Source of the DNA: Acidobacteriota bacterium
GTDB taxonomy: Bacteria > Acidobacteriota > Vicinamibacteria > Vicinamibacterales > JAFNAJ01
NCBI GenBank assembly: GCA_023384575.1
Contig: JAHDVP010000004.1
Location: forward strand, 73,851-137,850
DNA: 64,000 nucleotides
Direction of reading: 5' to 3'
Both the position numbers and the translations under genes were made by a program. Below are positions 50,570 to 59,595 of the stretch, in pieces (positions within the stretch are counted from its first letter, which is position 1; the number at the start of each line of letters is the position of its first letter). Below the pieces are notes generated by a model that had not been told where the DNA came from, did no database searches, and was given only the letters and a program-made list of their open reading frames with translations.

Positions 50570-52837
50570 GTGAGACGGAGTCTGACCTCGGCGACCGTGT
50601 CGGTGGGAGTCGTGCTGACGTGTGCCGTGCTCGGCGCGCAATTCGACGAGCGCGGCCGCGCCCTCGACGAGCAGATCGACCGCATTTTCGAGGCCCGCGA
50701 GTACGACGTCCCGCGATTCGGTCCGGCACGCTGGATCCCCGACGGCTCCGCGTACACGACCGTCGAACCATCATCCGGCAGTCCTGGGCAGCAGGACCTC
50801 GTCCGCTACGAGGCGACGACCGGTGAGCGATCGGTCGTCGTGTCGGGCGGGCGATTGGTGCCGACCGGGGCAGACGAGGCACTGACGATTGCCGACTACG
50901 CCTGGTCGGGCGACGGCCGCCGGCTGCTCGTCTTCACGAACACGGTGCGCGTGTGGCGCGCCCACACCCGCGGCGACTACTGGGTCCTCGACCTCGAGAG
51001 CGGCCGACTCGCGAGACTCGGTGGCGACGGCCCGACGTCGTCGCTGATGTTCGCGAAGTTCTCGCCCGACGGCGCGCGCGTGGCGTGGGTCCGTGCCAAC
51101 GACATCTACGTGGAGCACGTCGACACGGCGGCCATGACCCGCCTCACGCTCGACGGGTCCGAGACGACGATCAACGGGACCTCCGACTGGGTGTACGAGG
51201 AGGAACTGGGCGTGCGCGACGGGTTCCGCTGGAGCCCCGACGGCACCCACATCGCCTTCTGGCAGTTCGACTCGACGGGCGTTGGCCTCTTCCCGCTCGT
51301 CAACACCACCGACACGCTCTACCCGGTCGTCACGTGGATTCGGTATCCGAAGGTCGGCACGACGAACTCCGCGGTGCGCATCGGGGTCGTCGACGTCGGG
51401 AGCCGTGAGACGCGCTGGATGCGGACGCCTGGCGATCCCCGGGACACGTATCTCGCGCGCATGGACTGGCTGGACGACTCGACGCTGGCGATCCAGCAGT
51501 TGAACCGGCTGCAGAACCGGAACGACCTGCTGCTGGCCGATCGGCGGACCGGCGACGTGCGCCGGGTCTTTCGCGACGAGTCGGCGACCTGGGTCGACGT
51601 GGTCGACGAGGTCCGGTGGGTCGATGGAGCGCAGTCGTTCCTCTGGGTGAGCGAGCGTGACGGCTGGCGGCATGTGTACCGCGTGCCCCGGGAAGGCGGC
51701 GAGGCCACGCTCGTGACGAGGTTCGAGGCCGACATCACCGGGATTGCCGGGGTCGACGAGGCCGGCGGGTGGGTCTACGTGATGGCTTCGCCCGTCAGCG
51801 CGACCGAGCGCTACCTGTATCGGGCACGGCTCGACGGGCGCGGTGTTCCCGAGCGTGTGACGCCCGACGCGGTCGGCACGCACGCCTACGACGTGGCGCC
51901 CGGCGGTCGTCTGGCGTTCCACACCTCTTCGCGGTTCGACCGTCCGCCGACGACAGGCGTCGTCGACCTGCCGAGTCACCAGGCGATGAGAACGCTCACC
52001 GACACCCGTGCGCTCGAGGCGAAGCTCGCGAGCCTCCTGACGCCGCCCGTCGAGTTCTTCCGGATCGGCGTGGGCGATGGCGTCGAGCTCGACGGGTGGA
52101 TGCTGAAGCCATCCCACTTCGACCCGTCGCTGCGGTACCCGGTGATCGTCCACGTGTACGGCGAGCCCGCGGGCCAGACGGTGCTCGACCGCTGGGGCGG
52201 TGGACGCGCGCTGTTCCATCGCGCGCTGGCCGAGGCCGGCTACGTCGTGTTGAGCGTCGACAACCGCGGCACCCCGGCCCCCAGGGGAGCGGCGTGGCGG
52301 AAGATCGTGTACGGCACGGTGGGCGACCTGTCCTCGCGTGAGCAGGACGCGGCGATTCGCGCGCTGGTGCTGCGGCACCCGTTCCTCGACGGCGAACGGG
52401 TGGGCATCTGGGGATGGAGCGGCGGCGGGTCGAACACCCTCAACGCGATGTTCCGGTTTCCCTCGACGTACCATGTCGGGGTCTCTGTCGCCCCGGTGCC
52501 CGACCAGACGCTCTACGACACAATCTACCAGGAGCGCTACATGGGGCTGCCGCGCGACAACGCCGAGGGGTATCGCATCGGCTCACCCATCCACTTCGCC
52601 GACGGGCTGGCCGGCAGACTGCTGCTCGTTCACGGCTCGGGCGACGACAACGTGCATTACCAGGGCACCGAGCGGCTGATGAACCGGCTCGTCGAGCTCG
52701 GAAAGCCCTTCGACCTGATGGTCTACCCGAATCGGACGCACGCCATCGCGGAGGGCCCGGGCACGACCAAGGACGTGTATCGCCGCATCGGCCGGTATTT
52801 CCTGGATCACCTGCCGCCGGGCGGGCGGCCTCGATGA
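50570..52837 (+). CDS. Dipeptidyl peptidase IV-type S9 peptidase, exported
   Basis: 755 aa. A signal peptide (about 1-23, ending LGAQ) precedes a beta-propeller with the DPP-IV Glu-Glu motif in DWVYEEELG, which anchors the substrate N-terminus. The hydrolase domain has the nucleophile Ser617 in GWSGGGS (Gly where Tyr is usual), Asp in GSGDDNVH and His in NRTHAI. Activity would release X-Pro or similar dipeptides. A GTG at 50570 with GGAAGGGG is chosen; an upstream ATG would bury the signal peptide. The stop overlaps the BtpA gene (ATGA). Confidence 0.9.
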   Translation: MRRSLTSATVSVGVVLTCAVLGAQFDERGRALDEQIDRIFEAREYDVPRFGPARWIPDGSAYTTVEPSSGSPGQQDLVRYEATTGERSVVVSGGRLVPTGADEALTIADYAWSGDGRRLLVFTNTVRVWRAHTRGDYWVLDLESGRLARLGGDGPTSSLMFAKFSPDGARVAWVRANDIYVEHVDTAAMTRLTLDGSETTINGTSDWVYEEELGVRDGFRWSPDGTHIAFWQFDSTGVGLFPLVNTTDTLYPVVTWIRYPKVGTTNSAVRIGVVDVGSRETRWMRTPGDPRDTYLARMDWLDDSTLAIQQLNRLQNRNDLLLADRRTGDVRRVFRDESATWVDVVDEVRWVDGAQSFLWVSERDGWRHVYRVPREGGEATLVTRFEADITGIAGVDEAGGWVYVMASPVSATERYLYRARLDGRGVPERVTPDAVGTHAYDVAPGGRLAFHTSSRFDRPPTTGVVDLPSHQAMRTLTDTRALEAKLASLLTPPVEFFRIGVGDGVELDGWMLKPSHFDPSLRYPVIVHVYGEPAGQTVLDRWGGGRALFHRALAEAGYVVLSVDNRGTPAPRGAAWRKIVYGTVGDLSSREQDAAIRALVLRHPFLDGERVGIWGWSGGGSNTLNAMFRFPSTYHVGVSVAPVPDQTLYDTIYQERYMGLPRDNAEGYRIGSPIHFADGLAGRLLLVHGSGDDNVHYQGTERLMNRLVELGKPFDLMVYPNRTHAIAEGPGTTKDVYRRIGRYFLDHLPPGGRPR

Positions 52838-53655
52838 GCGCGTCCGATCGCGTTTCGACGTTCCAGACCAGACTGGGCGCGCCCCGCGCCCTCATCGGCA
52901 TGCTGCACGTCGGTGCGCTGCCCGGCACGCCCGCGGCGTGCGATCCGCTCGATCGGATCGTCGACCGCGCGGTGGCCGAGGCCTGCGTGTATCGCGACGC
53001 CGGGTTCACGGCGCTGGCGATCGAGAACATGCACGACCGGCCGTACCTCAAGGGGCACGTGGGCCCAGAGGTCACGGCCGCCATGACCGCCGTTGGCCGC
53101 GAGGTGAAGCGCGCCGTCGCGCTGCCCCTCGGCGTGCAGGTGCTCGCCGGTGCCAACCGCGAGGCGCTGGCGGTCGCGCTCGCGTGCGGGGCCGACTTCG
53201 TGCGCGTCGAGGGTTACGTCTTCGCTCACGTCGCCGACGAAGGGATCATCGAGGCGTCGGCTGGCGACCTGTTGCGCTACCGCCGGGCGATCGGCGCCGA
53301 GCACGTGCTCGTGTTCGCCGACGTCAAGAAGAAGCACGGCGCGCACGCGCTCACCGCGGACGTCTCGATTGCCGAAACTGCCCGGGCGGCCGAGTTCTTT
53401 CTCGCCGACGGCGTGATCGTGACCGGGTCGGCGACAGGCCGCGCGGCCTCGCCCGACGAGGTGCGCGATGTCGCAGGCGCCGTCGACATCCCCGTGCTCG
53501 TAGGTTCGGGCGTCACGGCCGAGAATCTCGCCGACTACGCGGCTGCGCATGGGGTGATCGTCGGCTCCTCCGTCAAAGAGGACGGCCGATGGGACCGCCC
53601 GCTCGACCCCGGGGCCGTCCGCGCGGTGGCGGCGGCGTGGGCCGCGCTTCGCTGA
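52834..53655 (+). CDS. BtpA/SgcQ-family protein
   Basis: 273 aa TIM-barrel-like protein of the BtpA family (COG0434). Typical blocks are ALIGMLHVGALPGTP, AIENMHDRPYLKG, QVLAGANREALAVA and VGSGVTAENLADYA. BtpA was named for photosystem I stability, but most bacterial relatives lie near carbohydrate kinases and have unknown roles. It overlaps the DPP-IV gene by 4 bp and precedes a PfkB kinase by 6 bp, so a role in the pseudouridine/sugar-phosphate pathway is inferred. Confidence 0.85.
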   Translation: MSASDRVSTFQTRLGAPRALIGMLHVGALPGTPAACDPLDRIVDRAVAEACVYRDAGFTALAIENMHDRPYLKGHVGPEVTAAMTAVGREVKRAVALPLGVQVLAGANREALAVALACGADFVRVEGYVFAHVADEGIIEASAGDLLRYRRAIGAEHVLVFADVKKKHGAHALTADVSIAETARAAEFFLADGVIVTGSATGRAASPDEVRDVAGAVDIPVLVGSGVTAENLADYAAAHGVIVGSSVKEDGRWDRPLDPGAVRAVAAAWAALR

Positions 53656-53661
53656 CCGGTC

Positions 53662-54576
53662 ATGGGTCCCGATCTCGTCGTTCTCGGCAACCTGCTCGTC
53701 GACGACCTCGTCTTCGCCGACGGGCGGACGCGCATGGCGCAGCCGGGCGGCGCAGTGCTGTACGCGGCGGTGGCGGCACGGGCGTGCGGTACGAGCGTCG
53801 GCTGCGTGAGCCTCCTGGGAGATGATTACCCCTCGACCCCGATCGATCGGCTGCGACGCCTGGGTGTCGACCTCGCTGGCGTCCATCCCCTCGGACGGCC
53901 AGGGGTGCGCACGTGGCTGCTCTACGAGGATCAGGTGCGCCGCCTGATCCATCGGCTCGGGTGTCCCACGCACGAGCAGGTCTCGCCCGACGCCCGCCAC
54001 GTCCCGGAGGCGTGGTGGGCCGCGCGCGCGTTCCACCTCTCGCCGATGGCGTTCGCACCGCAGCGGGCGCTGCTTCAGGCGCTGGCGGGGCGTGCCAGCG
54101 GGTTCGTGTCGGTCGACCCGCACCTGCCGGTTACCGAGGACACCATCGACGACTGGCGCGATGCGCTGGCTCAGGCCGACGCCTTCTTCGTGAGCGAGCA
54201 CGAGGTGAGGCTGGACGAGGGCGCCGCCGACCCGCGGGCCGTGTTGCCACGCCTGGCGAGCGGCCGCCTGCGGTTCGTGCTGCTCAAGCAGGGCGAGCGG
54301 GGCGGCCTCCTGTACGACGCGCACGAGCGTCGATCGCACGCGTGGACAGCCCCGCCGTGCGCGACGGTCGATCCGACCGGCGCCGGCGACGCCTTCGCCA
54401 TGGGGTTCGTCTCCGCGCATCTCGAGGGCCTGCCCGTCGAGGCCTGCCTGCAGCGCGCGGCCGTCGTCGCCGCCGTTGCCGTCGAGGGCTGGGGGGCGGC
54501 GGCGCTCTTCGACCTCACCCCGTCGGCGATGGAGGCGCGCCGCCGGCAATGGATCGGCGAGGAGGCCCGCTCGTGA
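53662..54576 (+). CDS. psuK: PfkB-family sugar/nucleoside kinase, probable pseudouridine kinase
   Basis: 304 aa ribokinase-like enzyme. The N-terminal GNLLVDDLVF and GGAVLYAAVAARACG bind the sugar, and the C-terminal DPTGAGDAFAMGF contains the catalytic Asp and anion hole. Its overlap (GTGA) with the pseudouridine-5'-phosphate glycosidase gene makes pseudouridine the likely substrate, yielding pseudouridine 5'-phosphate. Sequence alone would allow other nucleoside or sugar substrates. Confidence 0.83.
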   Translation: MGPDLVVLGNLLVDDLVFADGRTRMAQPGGAVLYAAVAARACGTSVGCVSLLGDDYPSTPIDRLRRLGVDLAGVHPLGRPGVRTWLLYEDQVRRLIHRLGCPTHEQVSPDARHVPEAWWAARAFHLSPMAFAPQRALLQALAGRASGFVSVDPHLPVTEDTIDDWRDALAQADAFFVSEHEVRLDEGAADPRAVLPRLASGRLRFVLLKQGERGGLLYDAHERRSHAWTAPPCATVDPTGAGDAFAMGFVSAHLEGLPVEACLQRAAVVAAVAVEGWGAAALFDLTPSAMEARRRQWIGEEARS

Positions 54577-55475
54577 CCTCGCACCTCGTCGTGGCCGAGC
54601 CCGTCGCCCGCGCGCTGGCGGGCGGCGAGCCCGTCGTTGCCCTCGAGACGACGCTCGTGACGCACGGGTTGCCGCACCCGCAGGGCGTGGAGGTCGCGCT
54701 GGCGCTCGAGGAGGCCGTGCGGCGGGGCGGGGCAGTGCCGGCGACCATTGGCATCCTGGATGGCGCCATCCGCGTGGGCCTCACACCGGACGAGTTGACG
54801 CGCCTGGCGACCACCCCGGGCGTCGCGAAGCTCAATCCGGGCAATCTGGCCGCGGGCCTCGCGTCGGGAGCTCCCGGCTCGACGACCGTCGCCGCGACGA
54901 TCATCGCGGCTCACGCGGCGGGGATCGGCGTGATGGCGACGGGCGGGATCGGTGGCGTGCACCGCGGCGAGGGTGGCGATGTCTCGGCCGACCTCGTGGC
55001 CCTGTCGCGCGTGCCGGTGGCCGTGGTGTGCGCGGGCGCGAAGGCGATTCTCGATCTGCCGCGCACCGTCGAGATGCTCGAGACGCTCGGCGTGCCCGTG
55101 TTCGGGTTCGGCACGAGCGAGTTTCCCGCCTTCTACCGGCGGTCGAGCGGCCTGCCCGTCGACGCGATGTTCGAGGACCTCCCCGCGCTCGCGCGCGCGG
55201 TGCGTGCCCACTTCGACCTGGCGTTCGGCACCGGCGTCGTCGTGGCCAATCCGATTCCCGAAGCGGACGAGTTGGCGGCGGAGCTGTACGAGACCGCGCT
55301 GGCCACGGCGCTGTCGGAGGCCGACGCGCGCGGCATTCGTGGGCGGGCCGTGACGCCGTTTCTGCTCGAGCGGATCCGCGTGCTGACTGGCGGATCGAGC
55401 GTGCGGGCCAACGTCGCGTTGTTGCGTCACAACGCGAGCGTCGCCGCCGCGCTGTGTCGTGGGGTCAGGTCTTGA
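54573..55475 (+). CDS. psuG: Pseudouridine-5'-phosphate glycosidase
   Basis: 300 aa enzyme that splits pseudouridine 5'-phosphate into uracil and ribose 5-phosphate. Family blocks are ALETTLVTHGLPHPQG near residue 24, GATIGILDG-like ATIGILDGAIRVGL, ATGGIGGVHRG near 130, VCAGAKAILDLPRT and GFGTSEFPAFY. GTG start overlapping psuK. The last four residues GVRS and the stop are encoded by a palindromic repeat arm, so the natural C-terminus was probably slightly different. It completes the salvage pathway. Confidence 0.93.
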   Translation: MTSHLVVAEPVARALAGGEPVVALETTLVTHGLPHPQGVEVALALEEAVRRGGAVPATIGILDGAIRVGLTPDELTRLATTPGVAKLNPGNLAAGLASGAPGSTTVAATIIAAHAAGIGVMATGGIGGVHRGEGGDVSADLVALSRVPVAVVCAGAKAILDLPRTVEMLETLGVPVFGFGTSEFPAFYRRSSGLPVDAMFEDLPALARAVRAHFDLAFGTGVVVANPIPEADELAAELYETALATALSEADARGIRGRAVTPFLLERIRVLTGGSSVRANVALLRHNASVAAALCRGVRS

Positions 55476-55503
55476 AGTGCGGCGTGTTTCACGACCTGAC
55501 GCC
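55461..55503. repeat. 43-bp palindromic repeat, copy 3
   Basis: Arms GGGGTCAGGTCTTGAA and TTCACGACCTGACGCC; the loop has GGCG. It covers the psuG stop codon. The remaining intergenic stretch to 55690 contains no gene. Confidence 0.85.
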
Positions 55504-55690
55504 ACCGCGACGCGGCCTGTGAGCGGCACGAACCGACGCTGCCGCGACCTGGCGGCGCCCCGTGTGGAGACTGATCTTGCGCGAGCGGGTGCTCACGAGC
55601 CGGGTCGTCATCTGGCGCACCCGAACTCTACGTCGGACGCGTCATCCCACGGGCGCGCCGACGCGTTCGGACCCGCCAGTCGAGCAGGGG

Positions 55691-55696
55691 TATAGT
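55691..55696 (+). promoter_or_regulatory. -10 element of the secreted-protein gene
   Basis: TATAGT, 10 nt before the ATG at 55707. It overlaps an in-frame GTG at 55695, which therefore cannot be the start. A GTG at 55704 is also possible. Confidence 0.5.
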
Positions 55697-55706
55697 GGTG
55701 CGGGTG

Positions 55707-56696
55707 ATGGATGCGCGAAGACCACTCCTTGCCTTCGCGACGGCCCTCGTCGTGCTCTTCGTCGTCGCGCCGCCCATCCTGCCATCTGGCGCTCCGCCCG
55801 GAGCACAAGCTGTCGCCGAGTCGCCCCGACTCGGTGCCGACGTCGCCAGCCTGACCGCCGCACTTGCCGACTACATCGACCAGTTCAACCTCGTGACGTC
55901 AGCGGTGGTCGCCGAGGAGCGCTACGTGCAACTGCGGCACACGTGGCGGGGCAACGCAACGGGGCCGGACGCCGAGCCCGAACTCGAGTGGCGCGAGGGC
56001 ACCAGCGGTTCGAAGGCGGCGCACGTCATCGCGCGGATCCAGTTGCTCTCGGACATGCTGTTCGTGCAGGTGAAGGAGGGCGACTGGATGGACTACCGCG
56101 ACGTGGCGGAGGTGAACGGCAGACCAGTGAGAGACCGCAGCCGGCGCGTGCTCGATCTGTTCCTGTCCGGAACGCCCGATGCCCTGAAGCAGGCGCGTCG
56201 GATCGCCGACGAGAGCGCCCGCCACAACCTGGCCGGCCTCCACCGCACGCTCAACCTGCCGAACACGGCGCTGTTTCTCCTGCGCCGCGCTGAACAGCCG
56301 CGGTACTCCTTCAAGTGTGCGAAGGACGAGACGCTCGACGAAGGCGAGGCCCGGGTGCTCGAGTACCGGGAGCGGACCCGGCCCACTATCCTCCGCACGA
56401 CCGGCGGCGCGGACATCCCCATCTACGGGCGCGTGTGGATCGACGCGCAGGACCGGAAGGTGCTGCGCACGGAGCTGCGCTTCGAGCGCAGCGTTACGGG
56501 TGGGAGGTCGCTGATTCGCGTCGATTACCGTCCGTTGGAGGGCCACAGCGTGCTGGTGCCCGCGCAAATGTGGGAGTGGCACGAGGATGGCCCGCGCGAC
56601 GGCGATCTGTTCCAGCGCACGGGGTACTACATGCAGGGGCTCGCTACCTACTCCGGGCACAAGCGGTTCACCGTCACGACGCAGATCGTCAAGTAG
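55707..56696 (+). CDS. Exported protein of unknown function
   Basis: 329 aa (ATG at 55707). The signal segment (about 4-34: PLLAFATALVVLFVVAPPIL) precedes a region with SAVVAEERYVQ and REGTSGSKAAHVIARIQLLS. This is a pattern I associate with acidobacterial secreted proteins of unknown role. Beta-rich strands follow, including GRVWIDAQDRKVLRTELRFE and VPAQMWEWHE, reminiscent of outer-membrane lipoprotein-sorting (LolA/DUF-type) folds. No catalytic motif is visible. It stands alone between two palindromic repeats. Confidence 0.7.
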   Translation: MDARRPLLAFATALVVLFVVAPPILPSGAPPGAQAVAESPRLGADVASLTAALADYIDQFNLVTSAVVAEERYVQLRHTWRGNATGPDAEPELEWREGTSGSKAAHVIARIQLLSDMLFVQVKEGDWMDYRDVAEVNGRPVRDRSRRVLDLFLSGTPDALKQARRIADESARHNLAGLHRTLNLPNTALFLLRRAEQPRYSFKCAKDETLDEGEARVLEYRERTRPTILRTTGGADIPIYGRVWIDAQDRKVLRTELRFERSVTGGRSLIRVDYRPLEGHSVLVPAQMWEWHEDGPRDGDLFQRTGYYMQGLATYSGHKRFTVTTQIVK

Positions 56697-56801
56697 GCTG
56701 GCCACGCGAACAGGGCGGCCAACGTTCTCCGGATCCTGTTGATGTTACCCGCCGCAGAGTTCATCGTGTGGGCCGGATGGCGAGTCGTTGGGGGCGACGC
56801 T

Positions 56802-56844
56802 GGGGTCAGGTCATGACGTGTGGCGCTATTCACGACCTGACCCC
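56802..56844. repeat. 43-bp palindromic repeat, copy 4
   Basis: Arms GGGGTCAGGTCATGAC and TTCACGACCTGACCCC with TGGCG in the loop. It lies between convergent genes (secreted protein and pilin-like protein), 8 bp from the pilin-like stop, and here does not supply a stop codon. Confidence 0.85.
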
Positions 56845-56852
56845 ACGGTCGT

Positions 56853-57332
56853 TCACTGCGGCCCGCGTGGCCCGCAGACCTGCGCGCGCTGGAGGTGCTG
56901 ATCGAGCTTCTGCACGGCCGGCAACAGCTCGAAGGTCAGCGGCCCCCTGATGTTCTCCAGCAGTCGTCTCTGGACGGCCGGGAGGCGGTTGTTGGCGAGG
57001 GCCCCGTCGATGAACTCGCGGACCTTCTGGAACGTCTCGTCCGCCTGACAGAACGGACCGAGGGCCTGGAAATTGATTGGCCCGAACTCGTCCTCGACGT
57101 CACCCACGTCCAGGATGAAGCGCCGGGCGACGGCTTCCGACTCGTCGGCCACGCCCTGGACGAAACGTGCGAACTCGGCGAGGTGGGGGTGCTGCTCGGC
57201 GCGGGCGGCCGCATCGCGGACCTTCTGGACCGCGGGCAGCAGGAGCCCGATCAGGATCGCGATGATCGCGATGACCACCAGCAGCTCGATGAGGGTGAAA
57301 CCCGAACGGTCTCGCAGGACGCTGGCTCTCAT
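56853..57332 (-). CDS. Type IV pilin-like protein with prepilin methylation motif
   Basis: 159 aa. The prepilin signature [20 protein letters not shown] begins near residue 12, with the cleavage Gly, Phe+1 and Glu+5 all present, followed by [14 protein letters not shown]. The remainder (about 45-159) is helical and charged, without cysteine. It may be a minor pilin or a pseudopilin. GAGGAGG precedes the ATG. No pilus assembly gene is adjacent. The tail is unrelated to the nearby repeat. Confidence 0.85.
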   Translation of the reverse strand: MRASVLRDRSGFTLIELLVVIAIIAILIGLLLPAVQKVRDAAARAEQHPHLAEFARFVQGVADESEAVARRFILDVGDVEDEFGPINFQALGPFCQADETFQKVREFIDGALANNRLPAVQRRLLENIRGPLTFELLPAVQKLDQHLQRAQVCGPRGPQ

Positions 57333-57789
57333 GGGGCCTCCTCGTGACGGGTGAACGCGGAGCCAGGACGACGCCGAAGCGGACGAGAGGTATCGGGCGC
57401 GCGAACGCGACATTCACGACCAGCGCCGACCGGCACAGCCCGCCGTGGCCGTGGCCACCCGGCCGGTGACATGGCCGGTCGGATGCGTCGGCCTGAGAGC
57501 GTCGCACGCCCGATCCAGGTGCGAGCGGACGAGCCGGCCGAGAAGGGGTCCGGAAGGGGTGATGATGCCCCTGCGGCCGGGCACTGTCAACGACTTCTTC
57601 CGAAGGCTCCGGCCGTGAACGAGGTCGTCCCTGCGGCGGCCGCGCTCCAGGCAGTCTGCCCGGCCGAGGGGTGCTCGACGAGCGACCGGCTGCAGCTCGA
57701 GCGGTGAGGGGCGAGGTGGTTGCTCGTGCCCTCCAGCGAGGGGCGACACGTGGGCCCGTGGTATAATTGACAGTCTCTCCCGACGGAGT
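57333..57789. other. Intergenic region before tRNA-Ala
   Basis: About 455 bp with no credible gene. It contains a possible minus-strand promoter for the pilin-like gene, TTGACA (57590-57585) and CATCAT (57567-57562) 17 bp apart. The tRNA-Ala -10 TATAAT is at 57762. Confidence 0.45.
57762..57767 (+). promoter_or_regulatory. -10 element of tRNA-Ala
   Basis: Consensus TATAAT, 22 bp upstream of the mature tRNA 5' end. The -35 region is GC-rich and unconvincing. Confidence 0.6.
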
Positions 57790-57865
57790 GGGCCTGTAGC
57801 GCAGTTGGGAGCGCGCCTGAATGGCATTCAGGAGGTCACCGGTTCGATCCCGGTCAGGTCCACCA
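57790..57865 (+). tRNA. tRNA-Ala (anticodon GGC)
   Basis: 76 nt with encoded CCA. Acceptor GGGCCTG pairs with CAGGTCC (one G-U). The D arm, the anticodon stem CCTGA/TCAGG with loop ATGGCAT and the T arm are all regular. Anticodon GGC is at 57823-57825. The 3' half, from the anticodon stem to the CCA, is overlapped by the antisense end of a serine recombinase gene, marking it as an integration site. Confidence 0.95.
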
Positions 57866-59402
57866 ACCTTTCATTTCCCCCCTCAATCGGCTGCAAGTAG
57901 TTGAAAGCCGGTGCGGTTACGGCGGTTCCAACGAAGCCGTTTCCGTCGAACGCCATTCCCTCGGGAAAGAACAGCTGCTGGAACCGCTGGCGCTGATCCA
58001 GTGAGGCCTGCACCCACAGGTCCGCGGCACGGGGCAGGATGCGTTCCGCGAACGCCAGGATCCCCTCCACGTCGAGTCCGTCGATCTCGGTCGCGTGCCG
58101 GTCCATGCGCAGCAGCGTGAGTTCCTCGCGCAGCTTCTCCGCGTGGCGGTCGTAGACGTCGATGTCGATCGTGCGGTCGAACAGAAACGCTTCGTCCAGC
58201 CGATCGAGCTTCTTCTGGATGGCCTGTGCCTGGCGTTCAGCGCTGGCAAGGTCGGCCTTGATTGACTCTTTACGCGCCTTCCACACCTGCAACACCGACT
58301 CCTTCAGCAACGCCATGTAGCCGGCGCTCGGCTGCAGGCGGGCCAGCTCTTTCTCGAACAACGTCTCGAGCTTCGCCTTGGTCACGTTGACACCGCGACA
58401 TCCTGGACGGCAGTGGTAGTAGGCGTAGTAGCTGTTGCGTCCCTTCGACCAGCTGCCGGTGAGGCCGCGGCCGCACGACTCGCATCGCACGAAGCCGCGG
58501 AGCGGGAAGTCGGGATGTCCAATCAGCTGCGGCGCCGTACTCGGAACGCGGCCCTGCAGTACGGCCTGCACTCTGTAGAAGGTGTCTTCGGGGATCAGCG
58601 GCTCGAAGTCGCCACGGCCACCGCGCACTCCGTAGTCGGGCACGTCGACGATGCCGGCGTAGAGCTGATTGCGCAGCAGCATGCCGATTGCCTGCGAGCT
58701 GAGAGGCTGGCCGCGCCGGTTCCGCAGTCCCCAGGCTGTCGCCTGCTGCAGCAGTTGCTGCTTGGTGAACCGTCCGGTCGCGTACTCCTTGAAGGCCCGG
58801 TGCACCAGCGGCGCGCGTTCCGGGTCGTGCAGCAGGCTCTTGCCCATCGAGCGCGGCGCGTTGATGTAGCCAATCGGCGCGAGGAAGACCCAGCGACCGA
58901 TCTCGAGCGCGGCTTTCATGCCGGCGCGGGTGCGGTCTGAGCGCACGTCGTTGTCGAACTGCGCGAACGCGGCCAGCACGCCTTCCATCAACTTGCCGGT
59001 GGACGTGTCGTCGATCGGCTCCGTCGCCGACCGTAGGGAGATGCCCAACGACTGCAGCAGCGACCGCAGCGCGAAGTGGTCGTATTTGTCGCGAGCGAAG
59101 CGCGTCAGGTTGAACACGACCACGAAGTGCACGCGGCCCTTGTTGGTCCGGCAGAACGTGAGCAGTCGTTGCAGTTCTGTGCGGTCCGCGGTCTTGGCGC
59201 TCTCGCCCTCTTCCTTGAACCTCGCGAGGACGTCCAGGCCTTCGCGCCGGCAGTAGTCCTCGCAGGCCCGAAGCTGAGTGGGCAGGCTCAGGTTCTCCGT
59301 CTGCTCCTTCGTGCTGACGCGGATGTAGATGACGGCGCCGGGCATGGATCGCAGGGTAGTCCCCTCGTCCGGCGACTTCAACGTGCTTGTCGCGGTGGCC
59401 AT
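57828..59402 (-). CDS. Large serine recombinase (site-specific integrase/resolvase family)
   Basis: 524 aa. The resolvase catalytic domain starts at VIYIRVSTKEQ with nucleophile Ser30, followed by VFNLTRFARDKYDHFALRSL and EGVLAAFAQFDNDVRSDRTR. A PF07508-type recombinase domain (APIGYINAPR to about 290), a zinc ribbon with CESCG and CRPGC, and a coiled coil (about 385-430) follow. The C-terminus LTGIEPVTS plus stop is encoded antisense to tRNA-Ala, so integration created the last codons. It likely catalyses integration and excision of the element. The small gene upstream ends 4 bp before it. Confidence 0.92.
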   Translation of the reverse strand: MATATSTLKSPDEGTTLRSMPGAVIYIRVSTKEQTENLSLPTQLRACEDYCRREGLDVLARFKEEGESAKTADRTELQRLLTFCRTNKGRVHFVVVFNLTRFARDKYDHFALRSLLQSLGISLRSATEPIDDTSTGKLMEGVLAAFAQFDNDVRSDRTRAGMKAALEIGRWVFLAPIGYINAPRSMGKSLLHDPERAPLVHRAFKEYATGRFTKQQLLQQATAWGLRNRRGQPLSSQAIGMLLRNQLYAGIVDVPDYGVRGGRGDFEPLIPEDTFYRVQAVLQGRVPSTAPQLIGHPDFPLRGFVRCESCGRGLTGSWSKGRNSYYAYYHCRPGCRGVNVTKAKLETLFEKELARLQPSAGYMALLKESVLQVWKARKESIKADLASAERQAQAIQKKLDRLDEAFLFDRTIDIDVYDRHAEKLREELTLLRMDRHATEIDGLDVEGILAFAERILPRAADLWVQASLDQRQRFQQLFFPEGMAFDGNGFVGTAVTAPAFNYLQPIEGGNERLVDLTGIEPVTS

Positions 59403-59406
59403 CGCG

Positions 59407-59595
59407 TCAGCCTCGGGCTGGGCTGTGCATGTCCCGGAACGCGTCGATCAGCGCGTGCGCCATCGCCTGCGCGTGGCGGCGGATCGCCTCGATGTCCTCG
59501 TCGGACAGGTCGCGCGCTTCGTCGCCGAGCAACTCGCGGTATCGCGCAATCGCGACTCGTTCCGGAACGAGCTCGCGTTCCCTCGGGTCGTCCAT
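59407..59595 (-). CDS. Small protein encoded directly upstream of the recombinase
   Basis: 62 aa, charged and helical (VAIARYRELLGDEARDLSDE, then IRRHAQAMAHALIDAFRDM). It has no recognised family. It ends 4 bp before the recombinase start, so the genes are probably co-transcribed. A role as recombination directionality factor or regulator is a guess from position. Confidence 0.5.
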   Translation of the reverse strand: MDDPRERELVPERVAIARYRELLGDEARDLSDEDIEAIRRHAQAMAHALIDAFRDMHSPARG

